A model generated the notes under the pieces. That model had not been told where the DNA came from, did not search any database, and worked only from the letters and a program-made list of their open reading frames with translations. DNA of 64,000 nt from Parafrankia discariae (GTDB taxonomy: Bacteria; Actinomycetota; Actinomycetes; Frankiales; Frankiaceae): positions 186,001 to 250,000 of the forward strand of contig NZ_KB891252.1 in NCBI RefSeq assembly GCF_000373365.1, written 5' to 3'. Within the stretch, counting starts at the first letter, position 1. The number at the start of each line of letters is the position of its first letter. Below are positions 9,424 to 18,271 of the stretch, piece by piece. A program made the translations under genes and the position numbers.

Positions 9424-10539
9424 ATGGCAGCACCGTCCGACGCGACCGCCGTACCCGCCGCGGGCGCGACACCCCGGGGGGCCGCGGGCCCGACCGGCCC
9501 GACCGGCCCGACCGCGGCGATAACCGTCGCCGACCTGCACAAGTCCTACCCCGGCCGCGGACGCGGGTCCCGGCCCGTCCCGGCCCTGGCCGGCATCGGG
9601 TTCACGGTTCCGGCGGGAACGGTGTTCGGCCTGCTCGGGCCGAACGGGGCCGGCAAGTCGACCACCGTCAAGATCCTCAGCACGCTGTCCCGCGCGGACT
9701 CGGGCACGGCCAGCGTCGCCGGTCACGACGTCCGGCGCGATCCCGGCCTGGTACGCAGGTCGATCGGCCTGGTCACCCAGAAGTCCGGCGCGGACCTCGA
9801 CGCCACCGGCCGGGAGAACCTCGGGCTGCAGGGCCGCCTGTACGGGCTGGGCGGCCCCCGGCTGACCCGTCGGGTCGACGAGCTTCTCGACCGTTTCGAC
9901 CTCGGCCCGGCCGCCGACCGGCTCGCCCGCACCTACTCCGGCGGGATGCTGCGCCGGCTGGACGTCGCCATCGGCCTCGTCCACCGACCGGCCGTGCTGT
10001 TCCTCGACGAGCCGACGACGGGCCTGGACCCGCAGGCCCGGTCGGCCATGTGGCGGGAGATCGCCGACCTCACCGCCGACGGGCTGACCATCCTGCTGAC
10101 CACGCACTACCTCGAGGAGGCCGACCGCCTCGCCGCCAGGGTCGCGATCGTCGAGGGCGGGCGTGTGGTCGTCGAGGGCAGCCCCGACGCGCTGCGCGGC
10201 GAGCTGCACGGCGACTCGGTGGACCTCGAGCTCGCCGCCCACCCGCCGGGCGACCCGTCGGACGGCCGGGCGGCCGGGAGCGCCGGGAGTGCCGAGGGCG
10301 CCGAGCAGGCGACCCGGGTGAGCGAGCTCCTCTCCGCCGTCCCCGGAGTGCTGGACGTGGCCGTCGAGGGCCGACGGGTCCGCAGCCGGGTGTCCGGCGG
10401 CGCCGCGGCCCTGCCGGCGATCATCGCGGCGCTGGACGGCGCCGGGCTGGCGGTGGCGTCGGCGACGATCGCCCGGCCCTCCCTGGACGACGTCTACCTG
10501 CGTCACGTGGGGCGCCGCATGCGGGAGGACGCCCGATGA
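9424..10539 (+). CDS. DrrA-type ABC exporter ATP-binding protein
   Basis: 371-residue ATPase of the daunorubicin-resistance (DrrA/CcmA) subfamily. Walker A is GLLGPNGAGKST, the signature is YSGGMLRRLD, Walker B is AVLFLDEPTTGLD, and the switch His is in TTHYLEEAD. The C-terminal region ends with the DrrA-typical PSLDDVYLRHVGR. The N-terminal 40 residues are a Pro/Gly/Thr linker. ATG at 9424 has AGGGA nearby; a longer frame reaches 9124 but would cross the second hairpin. The stop overlaps the permease ATG (ATGA). Substrate unknown; probably a drug or secondary metabolite. Confidence 0.92.
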   Translation: MAAPSDATAVPAAGATPRGAAGPTGPTGPTAAITVADLHKSYPGRGRGSRPVPALAGIGFTVPAGTVFGLLGPNGAGKSTTVKILSTLSRADSGTASVAGHDVRRDPGLVRRSIGLVTQKSGADLDATGRENLGLQGRLYGLGGPRLTRRVDELLDRFDLGPAADRLARTYSGGMLRRLDVAIGLVHRPAVLFLDEPTTGLDPQARSAMWREIADLTADGLTILLTTHYLEEADRLAARVAIVEGGRVVVEGSPDALRGELHGDSVDLELAAHPPGDPSDGRAAGSAGSAEGAEQATRVSELLSAVPGVLDVAVEGRRVRSRVSGGAAALPAIIAALDGAGLAVASATIARPSLDDVYLRHVGRRMREDAR

Positions 10540-11369
10540 ACAGCTCGGTGCTGACGGGCCCGGCGACGGGGAGCGCCGGACCGGTCCGGGTGTCCGGGGG
10601 CGGGCAGCTCTCCGCCTTCTTCCTCCGCAACGTGCGCGCGCTGCTGCGCCAGCCGGCCTACCTGTCGATCAGCCTGGTCCAGGCGGTGGTGTGGCTGCCG
10701 CTCTTCGGGTCGCTGTTCCGCGGAATCGCGGACATACCCGGATTCGGCGACGACTCCTACTTCGACTACCTGACACCGGGCGTGGTGATGATGTCGGCGT
10801 TCTTCAGCGCCGGCTGGGCCGGGATGGGCTTCATCACCGACATGGAGCGCGGGGTCATGGACCGCATCCTCGCCGCCCCGGCGAGCCGCTGGGCGATCAT
10901 CGGTGGCTGTCTGGCCTACCAGGCCCTGATGACGACCGCGCAGACCGTGATCATCCTGCTGCTCGGCTGGGCGCTGGGAACCGACTACGGGGGCGGTGCC
11001 GTCGGACTCCTGGTCCTGGTCCTGGTCCTGGTCGCGATCGCGCTCGGCACCGTGGTCGCCGCGCTGTCCATGGCGCTGGCACTGCTCGTCCGCCGGGAGG
11101 AGTCACTGGTCGCGGCGACCAACTTCCTCGCGCTGCCGCTTACCTTCCTCTCGACGGCGATGATGTCCCGCGACCTGCTGCCCGGCTGGATCCGGCCGAT
11201 CGCGCTGGCGAACCCGCTGGACTGGGCCGTCTCCGCCGCCCGGGAGAGCATCACGGCCGACCCGAACTGGGCACTGGCCGGCTGGCGCGTGGCCGCCCTG
11301 GCCGCCGCCGCCCTCACCGCCACCGCCCTGGCCACCCGGGCCTTCCGCGCCTACCAACGCTCGCTCTGA
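10536..11369 (+). CDS. ABC-2 type exporter permease (DrrB-like)
   Basis: 277-residue integral membrane protein with about six hydrophobic segments. The ABC-2 signature region includes MERGVMDRILAAPASRWAIIGG after the second segment and a PLTFLSTAMMSRDLLPGW segment near the end. It overlaps the ATPase stop by four bases, forming a two-gene exporter. With the PadR gene it forms the common [12 protein letters not shown] arrangement. Confidence 0.9.
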   Translation: MNSSVLTGPATGSAGPVRVSGGGQLSAFFLRNVRALLRQPAYLSISLVQAVVWLPLFGSLFRGIADIPGFGDDSYFDYLTPGVVMMSAFFSAGWAGMGFITDMERGVMDRILAAPASRWAIIGGCLAYQALMTTAQTVIILLLGWALGTDYGGGAVGLLVLVLVLVAIALGTVVAALSMALALLVRREESLVAATNFLALPLTFLSTAMMSRDLLPGWIRPIALANPLDWAVSAARESITADPNWALAGWRVAALAAAALTATALATRAFRAYQRSL

Positions 11370-11428
11370 CGGTCCCCGTCGTCCTGGAACCTCGCGGTCT
11401 CCCCCTGTGGGCCGGGCGACGCGCCGGT

Positions 11429-11463
11429 GAACCCTACGGGGGGAGGGTATGAGCGTAGGGTTC
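11429..11463. promoter_or_regulatory. Dyad operator upstream of copZ
   Basis: GAACCCTAC (11429-11437) and GTAGGGTTC (11455-11463) form a perfect 9-bp inverted repeat around a G-rich GGGGGGAGGGTAT core. CsoR-type copper-sensor operators in actinobacteria have a similar ACCC/GGGT dyad around a G tract. It lies 50 bases before a copper chaperone gene. Assignment to CsoR is an inference. Confidence 0.6.
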
Positions 11464-11513
11464 GGTGAGTATCGGGAATCGCTCGGACGAAAGCATCGCG
11501 AGGAGGCGTCGCC

Positions 11514-11738
11514 ATGTCCGTCACCAGCATCGTGACCACTTACAGCGTCACCGGGATGACCTGCGGGCACTGCGCCGCGGCGGTCAGCGAGGAGATCTCG
11601 CGGCTGCCGGTGGTCACGTCCGTGGACGCTGACGCTCCCAGTGGCCGGGTCGCCGTGACGAGCACCGGCGAGCTGGACGACGCCGCCATCCAGGCCGCCG
11701 TCGAGGAGGCCGGTTACACCCTGACCGGCCGCCTCTGA
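11514..11738 (+). CDS. copZ: Copper chaperone, CopZ-like HMA domain protein
   Basis: 74-residue heavy-metal-associated domain with the metal-binding motif GMTCGHC at residues 14-20 and a typical beta-alpha-beta pattern ending in VEEAGYTLTG. It binds Cu(I) in the cytosol and hands it to a P-type ATPase; no ATPase gene is next to it here. ATG at 11514 follows GAGGAGG. The upstream dyad suggests copper-dependent control. Confidence 0.92.
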   Translation: MSVTSIVTTYSVTGMTCGHCAAAVSEEISRLPVVTSVDADAPSGRVAVTSTGELDDAAIQAAVEEAGYTLTGRL

Positions 11739-11780
11739 CCAAGGCCCTGGCCGCGGCCCGGGCTTCGACGCCGATCTGAC

Positions 11781-11820
11781 GTGGCGGGTGAGTGAGCCCG
11801 CGGGCTCACTCACCCGCCAC
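11781..11820. terminator. 40-bp perfect palindrome between convergent copZ and hemB
   Basis: A gap-free 40-base palindrome, self-complementary from end to end with centre CGCG. It sits between the copZ stop and the hemB stop, so it can terminate both strands. No T tract is present. Confidence 0.75.
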
Positions 11821-11844
11821 GCGTCGTCTCGCCCGGACTGGCGG

Positions 11845-12861
11845 CTAGCGGTGGGAGGACAGCCGTTGCGCGATCTCGGTCGCCCAGTAGGTGAGGATGA
11901 TGTCGGCGCCCGCGCGGTGGATGGCGGTGAGGGTCTCCATGATGACGCGGTCGCGGTCGAGCCAGCCGTTGGCCGCGGCGGCCTCGACCATCGCGAACTC
12001 GCCGGAGACCTGGTAGGCGGCGACCGGCACGTCCACCGAGTCGGCGACCGCGCGCAGGACGTCCAGGTAGGCCAGGGCGGGCTTGACCATCACGGCGTCC
12101 GCGCCCTCGGCCAGGTCCAGCGCCACCTCGCGCAGCGCCTCGCCGGCCGAGCGAGCCGGATCCTGCTGGTAGCCGGCCCGGTCGCCGAACTGGGGGGCGC
12201 ACAGGGCGGCCTCCCGGAACGGCCCGTAGAACGCCGAGGCGTACTTCGCCGAGTAGGCCATGATCGGGATGTCGGTGTGGCCGCCGCCGTCCAACGCGGC
12301 GCGGATCGCCGCGACCTGGCCGTCCATCATGCCGCTGGGGGCGATCATCTCGACCCCGGCGGCGGCCTGGGCCAGCGCGATCTCGCCGTAGCGGACCAGG
12401 GTCGCGTCGTTGTCCACCTCGCCCGCGGCCGTGAGCAGGCCGCAGTGACCGTGGTCGGTGTACTCGTCCAGGCACAGGTCGGCCATGATCACCGTGTCGC
12501 CGCCGACCTCGGACACCAGGTCGGCGAGGGCGAGCTGGACGATGCCGGCCGGGTCGTCGGCGGACGAGCCGCGGGCGTCCTTGTGCTCGGGCACGCCGAA
12601 CAGGATGATCCCGCCGACGCCGGCCGTGGCCGCCTCGGCCGCCGCCTTGCGCAGCGAGGAACGGGTGTGCTGCACGACGCCGGGCATCGAGGAGATCGGG
12701 ACCGGCTCGGTCACGCCCTCCCGGACGAACATCGGCAGGATGAGATCGGCGGGGTGCAGCCGGACGTCGGCCACCATCCGGCGCAGCGCGGTCCCGCGGC
12801 GCAGCCGCCGCGGGCGCGCCACGGGGAAACCGGCGGCCGACCGCGCGGGCCCCGCACTCAC
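11845..12861 (-). CDS. hemB: Delta-aminolevulinic acid dehydratase (porphobilinogen synthase)
   Basis: Condenses two 5-aminolevulinate molecules to porphobilinogen. 338 residues. The two active-site lysines are in MAYSAKYASAFYGPFR and MVKPALAYLD. The metal loop reads DLCLDEYTDHGHCG: two of the three zinc-site Cys are kept and the middle one is Asp, a mixed pattern also recalled from other actinobacteria. The GTG start overlaps the hemD stop by four bases. Last gene of the grx-rex-hemACDB operon, ended by the palindrome. Confidence 0.97.
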   Translation of the reverse strand: MSAGPARSAAGFPVARPRRLRRGTALRRMVADVRLHPADLILPMFVREGVTEPVPISSMPGVVQHTRSSLRKAAAEAATAGVGGIILFGVPEHKDARGSSADDPAGIVQLALADLVSEVGGDTVIMADLCLDEYTDHGHCGLLTAAGEVDNDATLVRYGEIALAQAAAGVEMIAPSGMMDGQVAAIRAALDGGGHTDIPIMAYSAKYASAFYGPFREAALCAPQFGDRAGYQQDPARSAGEALREVALDLAEGADAVMVKPALAYLDVLRAVADSVDVPVAAYQVSGEFAMVEAAAANGWLDRDRVIMETLTAIHRAGADIILTYWATEIAQRLSSHR

Positions 12862-14672
12862 CGCCGGGAACCCCGGCGCGGCTTGGGCAGCCTGGCGGCC
12901 AGCGGGCCGACCTTGCCGAGCTCCTCGCGGTGCTCGGCGGCGAACTCCGCCAGCGAGGCGACGAGCGACGGGATCGACGCCTCGGCCGCCTGGACGTCGA
13001 CCCGCAGGCCGAGCTCCTGGGCGGTCGCGGCCGTCGCCGGGCCGATCACCGCGATGACCGTGGTCTCGTGCGGCTTGCCGGCGATCCCGACCAGGTTGCG
13101 CACCGTGGAGGAGGAGGTGAAGACCACGGCGTCGACCCGGCCGCCCTTGAGGGCCTCGCGGATCGGCGCGGGCGGCGGCGCGGCGCGCACCGTCCGGTAG
13201 GCGGTGACGTCGTCCACCTGCCAGCCGCGGTCCTTCACGCCGGCGACGAGGGTGTCGGTGGCGATGTCGGCGCGCGGCAGGAGGACCCGGTCGAGCAGGT
13301 CGAGCGAGTCGTCGAACTCGGGCCAGTCCTCGAGCAGGCCCTCGCTGGACTGCTGGCCGGCGGGCACCAGGTCGGGGCGGATACCGAAGGCGCGCAGCGC
13401 GTCCGCGGTGGCCTCGCCGATCGCGGCGACCTTGACCCCGGCGAAGGCACGGGCGTCCAGGCTGCGCTCCTCGACCTTCTCCTGCACCGCCTTGACGGCG
13501 TTCACCGAGGTGAACGCGACCCACTGGTAACGGCCGGAGACCAGCCCGGTGATGGCGCGCTCCATCGGCGCCGCCGTGCGCGGCGGCTCGACGGCGATCG
13601 TCGGCACCTCCAACGGGCTCGCGCCGTGCGCGCGCAGCGAGTCGGAGAGGATCGCCGCCTGCTCTTTCGTCCGGGGCACCAGCACCGTCCAGCCGAACAG
13701 GGCGCGGGTCTCCCACCAGGACAGCTTCGCCCGGGTCGCGACGACCGGGCCGACCGAGATGATGACCTCGTTCGGCGGGTTCGCGGTGGCGTTGAGCATC
13801 GGCGCGACGTCGGCCTCGATCCGGTCGAGGGTCGAGGCGACGGTGCGCTGGTCGGTGGTCGTGCCGTCGACGGTGACCGCGACGGGGGTGTCGCCGGGGC
13901 GGCCGTGCTCGACCAGCGCGGTCGCGACCTTGCCGATCTCGGTGGGGCCGGCGGTGACGATCAGCGTGCCGGGGGCCTGCGCGAGCGCGCCCCAGTCGAC
14001 GTCGCCCGGAGTGAGGGACACACCGAGACCACCGAAGCCGGTGGGGGTGCCCAGGCCGAGGGGCGCGCCGAAGCCGCCGCCCACCCCCAGCGGGCCGCCG
14101 CCCAGGCTCGGCATCGACCGGCCGCCGAGACGGGACGCCCCGAAGGGGGGCGGGTTGAGCGGGCCGACCGGGTCGCCGACGCCGAACGGCGAGGCCGAGG
14201 CGACCGAGCCCGAGGACGAGAAGACACCCGACGTGCTGGCGAAGGTGACCGGGCTGCCCGGCGCGACGCCGGCGTAGGTCGCGACGGCGGCGGAGGTCGA
14301 GATACCGGGGACCACCCGGTAGGGGATCTTGGCCTTGGCCAGCGACTGCGCGTCCGCCGCGCCGATCCGGGTCAGCCACGGGTCCGAGGCGTAAAGACGG
14401 ACGACCTTCTCCCCGGCCCGGGCCCGGGTGACGACCGCGGCGGTCGCGGCCTCCGCGTCACGCACCGGCTTCGGGGCGTCGAGGTCGCCGATCCACAGCA
14501 CCTCGGCGGACAGGGACTCGACCACTTCGGACGGTACGTCCGGGTCGGCGACCACCACGTCGGCAGCGGCGAGGGTCTCCACGGCGAGGACCGTGAGCAG
14601 CCCCGGATCACGGGGACCGGCGCCCACCAGCGCGACCGGGGACACGGGCTTCTTCGTACGTCGGGTGGCCAT
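12858..14672 (-). CDS. hemD: Uroporphyrinogen-III synthase fused to a CobA-type methyltransferase domain
   Basis: 604 residues. The C-terminal HemD domain (about 335-590) closes hydroxymethylbilane to uroporphyrinogen III; LVPRTKEQAAILSDSLRAHG, WVAFTSVNAVKAV and VVFTSSSTVRNLVGI are typical. The N-terminal part (1-330) resembles uroporphyrinogen-III methyltransferase, but the usual GPGDPGLLT loop reads GPRDPGLLT and the methylase region is split by a Gly/Pro/Ser-rich insertion at about residues 150-222. The methylase may therefore be weak or inactive. The fused layout matches mycobacterial HemD. Starts 2 bases after the hemC stop; overlaps the hemB start. Confidence 0.93.
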   Translation of the reverse strand: MATRRTKKPVSPVALVGAGPRDPGLLTVLAVETLAAADVVVADPDVPSEVVESLSAEVLWIGDLDAPKPVRDAEAATAAVVTRARAGEKVVRLYASDPWLTRIGAADAQSLAKAKIPYRVVPGISTSAAVATYAGVAPGSPVTFASTSGVFSSSGSVASASPFGVGDPVGPLNPPPFGASRLGGRSMPSLGGGPLGVGGGFGAPLGLGTPTGFGGLGVSLTPGDVDWGALAQAPGTLIVTAGPTEIGKVATALVEHGRPGDTPVAVTVDGTTTDQRTVASTLDRIEADVAPMLNATANPPNEVIISVGPVVATRAKLSWWETRALFGWTVLVPRTKEQAAILSDSLRAHGASPLEVPTIAVEPPRTAAPMERAITGLVSGRYQWVAFTSVNAVKAVQEKVEERSLDARAFAGVKVAAIGEATADALRAFGIRPDLVPAGQQSSEGLLEDWPEFDDSLDLLDRVLLPRADIATDTLVAGVKDRGWQVDDVTAYRTVRAAPPPAPIREALKGGRVDAVVFTSSSTVRNLVGIAGKPHETTVIAVIGPATAATAQELGLRVDVQAAEASIPSLVASLAEFAAEHREELGKVGPLAARLPKPRRGSRR

Positions 14673-14674
14673 GC

Positions 14675-15775
14675 TCAGCTTGTTCCCATCAGCGTGTGTG
14701 CTCCGGCGGACAACAGCTCGTCCGCGAGGCGCTGCCCGAGCGCCTCCGGGTCGACGGCAGAACCGGTGAGCTCGCGCCGCAGGAACCTGCTTCCGTCCGG
14801 CGCGGCGACCACCGCCCGCAGGCTGATCTCACCCACGGCGGGCGCATCGTCACCGCCCGCGACCATGTGTGCGTCGCTACCCGAAAGCACGTGGGCCAGA
14901 GCACCCACCGGAGCGGTACAACCGGCCTCGATGCCCGCCAGGAAGGCGCGCTCGGCTCGGACCGCGACGGAGGACGTTGCGTCGTCGAGCACAAACCGTA
15001 GCAGCTTGGCGAGTCCCTCATCGACGCCCTGGCCCGTATCTGGTCCGGCCTGGCCGTGAACTGGTCCACCGCCGGATACCGATCCGTAGCCGGCCGCTGA
15101 TCCGCCGCCGGTCCGGGTGCGCACGCACTCGATCGCCAACGCGCCCTGCCCGGGAGCGGGCAGCATCACCTCGGACGGGATGATCTCGGTGACCGCGTCC
15201 AGGCGGTCCAGGCGGTCGAGGCCGGCATGCGCGAGCACCACCGCGTCCACCTCGCCGTCGATGGCCTTCTTGATGCGGGTGTCGACATTGCCGCGGATCG
15301 GGACGACCTCGAAGCCGTAGCCGAGCGCGCGCAGCTGGGCGGCCCGCCGCGGCGAGCCCGTACCGACCCGCGCACCCGGGCCCAGCTCGCGCAGCCGCCG
15401 GCCGCTGGGCGAGACGAGGACGTCCCGGGGGTCGACCCGCGGCGGGACGGCGGCCAGGACGAGCCCGTCCGGGGTGGCCGTCGGCAGGTCCTTGAGTGAG
15501 TGGACGGCGAGGTCGATCTCACCGGCGAGCAGCGCGTCGCGCAGCGCGCTGACGAACACGCCCGTTCCGCCGATCTGGCTGATCGCCGCCTGCGACTGAT
15601 CACCCGCGGTGACGATCAGGACGAGCTCCACGGGCCGGTTCAGTCGGCTCCGCAGCGTCTCGGCCACTTGCTCGGACTGGGCCCGCGCCAGCGCGGAACG
15701 CCGGGTGCCCAGTCGCAGCGGCCGCGTCGCCGGCGTCGCGTCTGCTCGTGCCTCGGGCCCTCGGGTCACTGTCAC
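14675..15775 (-). CDS. hemC: Hydroxymethylbilane synthase (porphobilinogen deaminase)
   Basis: Polymerises four porphobilinogens to hydroxymethylbilane. 366 residues. [19 protein letters not shown] begins the conserved core; the catalytic Asp is in HSLKDLPT; the Cys that carries the dipyrromethane cofactor is in [10 protein letters not shown] near residue 285. A Gly-rich insertion of about 30 residues (near 233-262) separates domains 2 and 3. The GTG start overlaps the hemA stop by four bases. Confidence 0.97.
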   Translation of the reverse strand: MTVTRGPEARADATPATRPLRLGTRRSALARAQSEQVAETLRSRLNRPVELVLIVTAGDQSQAAISQIGGTGVFVSALRDALLAGEIDLAVHSLKDLPTATPDGLVLAAVPPRVDPRDVLVSPSGRRLRELGPGARVGTGSPRRAAQLRALGYGFEVVPIRGNVDTRIKKAIDGEVDAVVLAHAGLDRLDRLDAVTEIIPSEVMLPAPGQGALAIECVRTRTGGGSAAGYGSVSGGGPVHGQAGPDTGQGVDEGLAKLLRFVLDDATSSVAVRAERAFLAGIEAGCTAPVGALAHVLSGSDAHMVAGGDDAPAVGEISLRAVVAAPDGSRFLRRELTGSAVDPEALGQRLADELLSAGAHTLMGTS

Positions 15776-17202
15776 GTTCTCTCCACCAGATCCAGGTCAG
15801 GGGCGGAGACGATGGCCGGCACGTCACGCGGGAGGTCGAAGAGCTCGCGCAGGGCCTCGGCGTAGGAGTCACCGCCAGGCGCCTCGGCGAGCTGCTGGAC
15901 GCGCACCGTGGGCGCGTGCAGCAGCTTGTCGACGACTCGCCGCACCGTGCCGGAGACCATGTCCCACTCACGGTTGTCAAGGTCGGGCAGGCGGGTGCGC
16001 AGCCGGTCCAGCTCGTCGCGCACCACCGCCGCCGCGTGTGCCCGCAGTGCCACCACGGTCGGGGCGACCCGCTCGGCGCGCCGCCGGTCGAGGAACCCGG
16101 CCACCTCGGTGGCCACGAGCGCCCGCACGGCCTCCACGTCGTGGGCCACCTGCGCCCCGTCCAGGGCGACCCGCAGGGCCTCGATGTCGATCAGGGTCAC
16201 CCCGGGGAGCTCGCGCACCGCCGGGTCGATGTCGCGCGGCAGCGCGAGGTCGAGGAAGACCAGCGGCCGAGCACCACGGCCCGCCAGCGAGGCGCGCACC
16301 GCGTCGTGGCCGACGACCAGCCCGGCGGCTCCGGTCGAGGAGATCACGAGATCCGCGCGGCCGATCTCGTGCGCGATCTCGGCCAGCCCGACCGCGCGGG
16401 CGTCGTGCAGGTCGGCGACCCGGGCCGCGCGGGTCGCCGTCCGGTTCGCGACGACGACGTCACCGGCGCCGGCCCGGCGCACGGTCTGGGCCGCCAGTGA
16501 GCCGACCGCGCCGGCCCCGATGATCAGCACTCGGGCCCCGGCGAGCGGGGCGGGGCCGGCCACCTCGACCGGCGCCGTCAGCTCGGGACGCAGCAGTGCC
16601 TCCACAGCGTCACCCGGGTCGCGACCAGGGCCCGCCACGGGTTCGACGAGGGCGTCCGGCCGGCGGGCGTGCAGGTCGGAGGCGGCCATCCGGACACCGA
16701 CCGAGACGATCGAGGCGCCCGCGGCGTCGATGGAGGTCTCGGTGTGGGCCCGCTTGCCGACCCGCAGCGCGGTCTGGAACAGGTTGGCGAGCGTGCCGCT
16801 GGTCACCTCCGCGGCCTGGGCCAGCCGGAACGCCGCGCGGACCTGGCCGAGGATCTGCGTCTCGCCGACCAGCATCGAGTCGAGGCCGCAGACCACCGAG
16901 AAGAGATGGCTGACCGCGCGCGCCTCGTGATGGACGTACAGGTGCGAGGCGAGATCGGTCAGCGGTACCCCGCACACCCGGCTCAGCTGGTCGGAGATGT
17001 CGGCCAGGCCGCCGTGGAAGGTCTCCACCTCGGCGTAGATCTCGGTGCGGTTGCAGGTGGAGAGCAGCACCGCCTCGCTGAGATGATCCGCGGCGACGAG
17101 GTCGTGCAGCACCTTCGGCGCGTCGTCGGCGGAGACCGCGGCGAGCTCCAGCAACGAGGTGGGGGCCGTCCGGTGGTTCAGGCCCACCGCGAGCAGGCTC
17201 AC
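15772..17202 (-). CDS. hemA: Glutamyl-tRNA reductase
   Basis: First committed enzyme of C5 tetrapyrrole synthesis, reducing glutamyl-tRNA to glutamate-1-semialdehyde with NADPH. 476 residues. The catalytic Cys is in [26 protein letters not shown] and the Rossmann motif [14 protein letters not shown] follow; a C-terminal dimerisation helix region closes the protein. About 35 residues rich in Pro and Ala precede the Rossmann motif. The GTG start overlaps the rex stop by four bases, so the enzyme is coupled to a redox-sensing repressor. Confidence 0.97.
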   Translation of the reverse strand: MSLLAVGLNHRTAPTSLLELAAVSADDAPKVLHDLVAADHLSEAVLLSTCNRTEIYAEVETFHGGLADISDQLSRVCGVPLTDLASHLYVHHEARAVSHLFSVVCGLDSMLVGETQILGQVRAAFRLAQAAEVTSGTLANLFQTALRVGKRAHTETSIDAAGASIVSVGVRMAASDLHARRPDALVEPVAGPGRDPGDAVEALLRPELTAPVEVAGPAPLAGARVLIIGAGAVGSLAAQTVRRAGAGDVVVANRTATRAARVADLHDARAVGLAEIAHEIGRADLVISSTGAAGLVVGHDAVRASLAGRGARPLVFLDLALPRDIDPAVRELPGVTLIDIEALRVALDGAQVAHDVEAVRALVATEVAGFLDRRRAERVAPTVVALRAHAAAVVRDELDRLRTRLPDLDNREWDMVSGTVRRVVDKLLHAPTVRVQQLAEAPGGDSYAEALRELFDLPRDVPAIVSAPDLDLVERT

Positions 17203-18095
17203 TGCGCCTCACCCCTGCGCGTGGCGGCCGGCATCGGCACCTCCGGCACCTGCGCCGGCCGCGATTGCCGCGCCACCGGCTGTGCCAGGGGTGACGGTGC
17301 CACCCGTGATGACGGTGGCACCATCCGACGGGTCATCCGCACGACCTCACCAGCCTCGTCATCCACGAACCCGCCCGACCCCGGCTGATCGCCGACCACC
17401 ACGCCCCCCGCGCCGGGGGCCCGGCCTGACGACGGACGTTTACGCGCTTCGTGAAAGGAGAGAATCTGTAGCTCCAGGGCAAGGTCGACCTTACGCACAT
17501 CCACTCCCTCGGGCACCGAAAGCACCGTGGGGGCGAAGTTCAGGATGCTGGTCACGCCCGCTGCCACGAGGCGGTCGCAGACGCTCTGCGCCGCGGCCGC
17601 CGGCGTGGAGATCACGCCGATGGTCACCTGGCAGTCCTCGATGACCGCCTCCAGCTCGTCGACCGGGCGAACGACGACCTCACCGACCCGCTCACCCACC
17701 CTGGACGGATCGGCGTCCACCAACGCCGCGATACGGAACCCACGGGCATGGAAGCCGCCATATCCGGCAAGTGCATGCCCGAGGTTACCCACGCCGACGA
17801 GGACGACCGAGCGGTCTTCGGTCAGGCCGAGCTCGGCCGATATGCATTCGAGGAGCACACCCACGTCGTAGCCGACTCCGCGGGTGCCGTACGAGCCGAG
17901 CTGGGAGAGGTCCTTGCGGACCTTGGCCGACGTCACACCGGCGGCCGCGGCGAGCGTGTCCGATGACACCGTGTGCAGGCCGCGCTCACCGAGTGCCGTC
18001 AGCACCCGGAGATAGAGGGGCAACCTGGCCACCGTCGCCTCGGGCACCGGAGACCGCCCCGGCACCCGCCCGGCACCCCGCCGAGGTTGACCCAT
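17199..18095 (-). CDS. rex: Redox-sensing transcriptional repressor Rex
   Basis: NADH/NAD+ sensor that represses respiratory genes. 298 residues: winged helix at about 18-85 ([38 protein letters not shown]), the [11 protein letters not shown] wing, a Rossmann domain beginning [19 protein letters not shown], and a swapped C-terminal helix ([14 protein letters not shown]) followed by a 75-residue low-complexity tail. ATG at 18095 has GGGAG seven bases upstream and matches the start of known Rex proteins. The open frame reaches 18311, but that would cross the Rex operator. Located between grx and hemA. Confidence 0.94.
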   Translation of the reverse strand: MGQPRRGAGRVPGRSPVPEATVARLPLYLRVLTALGERGLHTVSSDTLAAAAGVTSAKVRKDLSQLGSYGTRGVGYDVGVLLECISAELGLTEDRSVVLVGVGNLGHALAGYGGFHARGFRIAALVDADPSRVGERVGEVVVRPVDELEAVIEDCQVTIGVISTPAAAAQSVCDRLVAAGVTSILNFAPTVLSVPEGVDVRKVDLALELQILSFHEARKRPSSGRAPGAGGVVVGDQPGSGGFVDDEAGEVVRMTRRMVPPSSRVAPSPLAQPVARQSRPAQVPEVPMPAATRRGEAQ

Positions 18096-18251
18096 CCGCG
18101 GCTCCCGACGTTGCTCGACAGTGCGGCCCGGCGGCTGTACCGGCACCGACCCCGAAGCCGGCCGGGATGCCGGCCCGGGCCGAGCGGGCGTGCCCGGCCC
18201 AGCGGTCACCACGGCCGACGACCGCGTCTGCGGACCCGTCGAGTCTACGAC

Positions 18252-18271
18252 TTCGTGAAGGGATTCACGAA
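18252..18271. promoter_or_regulatory. Rex operator (ROP)
   Basis: TTCGTGAA, GGGA, TTCACGAA: a perfect 8-bp dyad with a 4-base spacer that fits the established Rex site TTGTGAA-N4-TTCACAA at its GTGAA-N4-TTCAC core. It lies 157 bases upstream of the rex start and implies autoregulation of rex-hemACDB. Its right half contains the stop codon of the upstream grx gene. Confidence 0.88.

Noticed and set aside
12858-14379. Long N-terminal extension of HemB
   Set aside because: That stretch is the wrong frame of the hemD gene; the GTG at 12861 with a GTGA overlap gives the normal HemB length.
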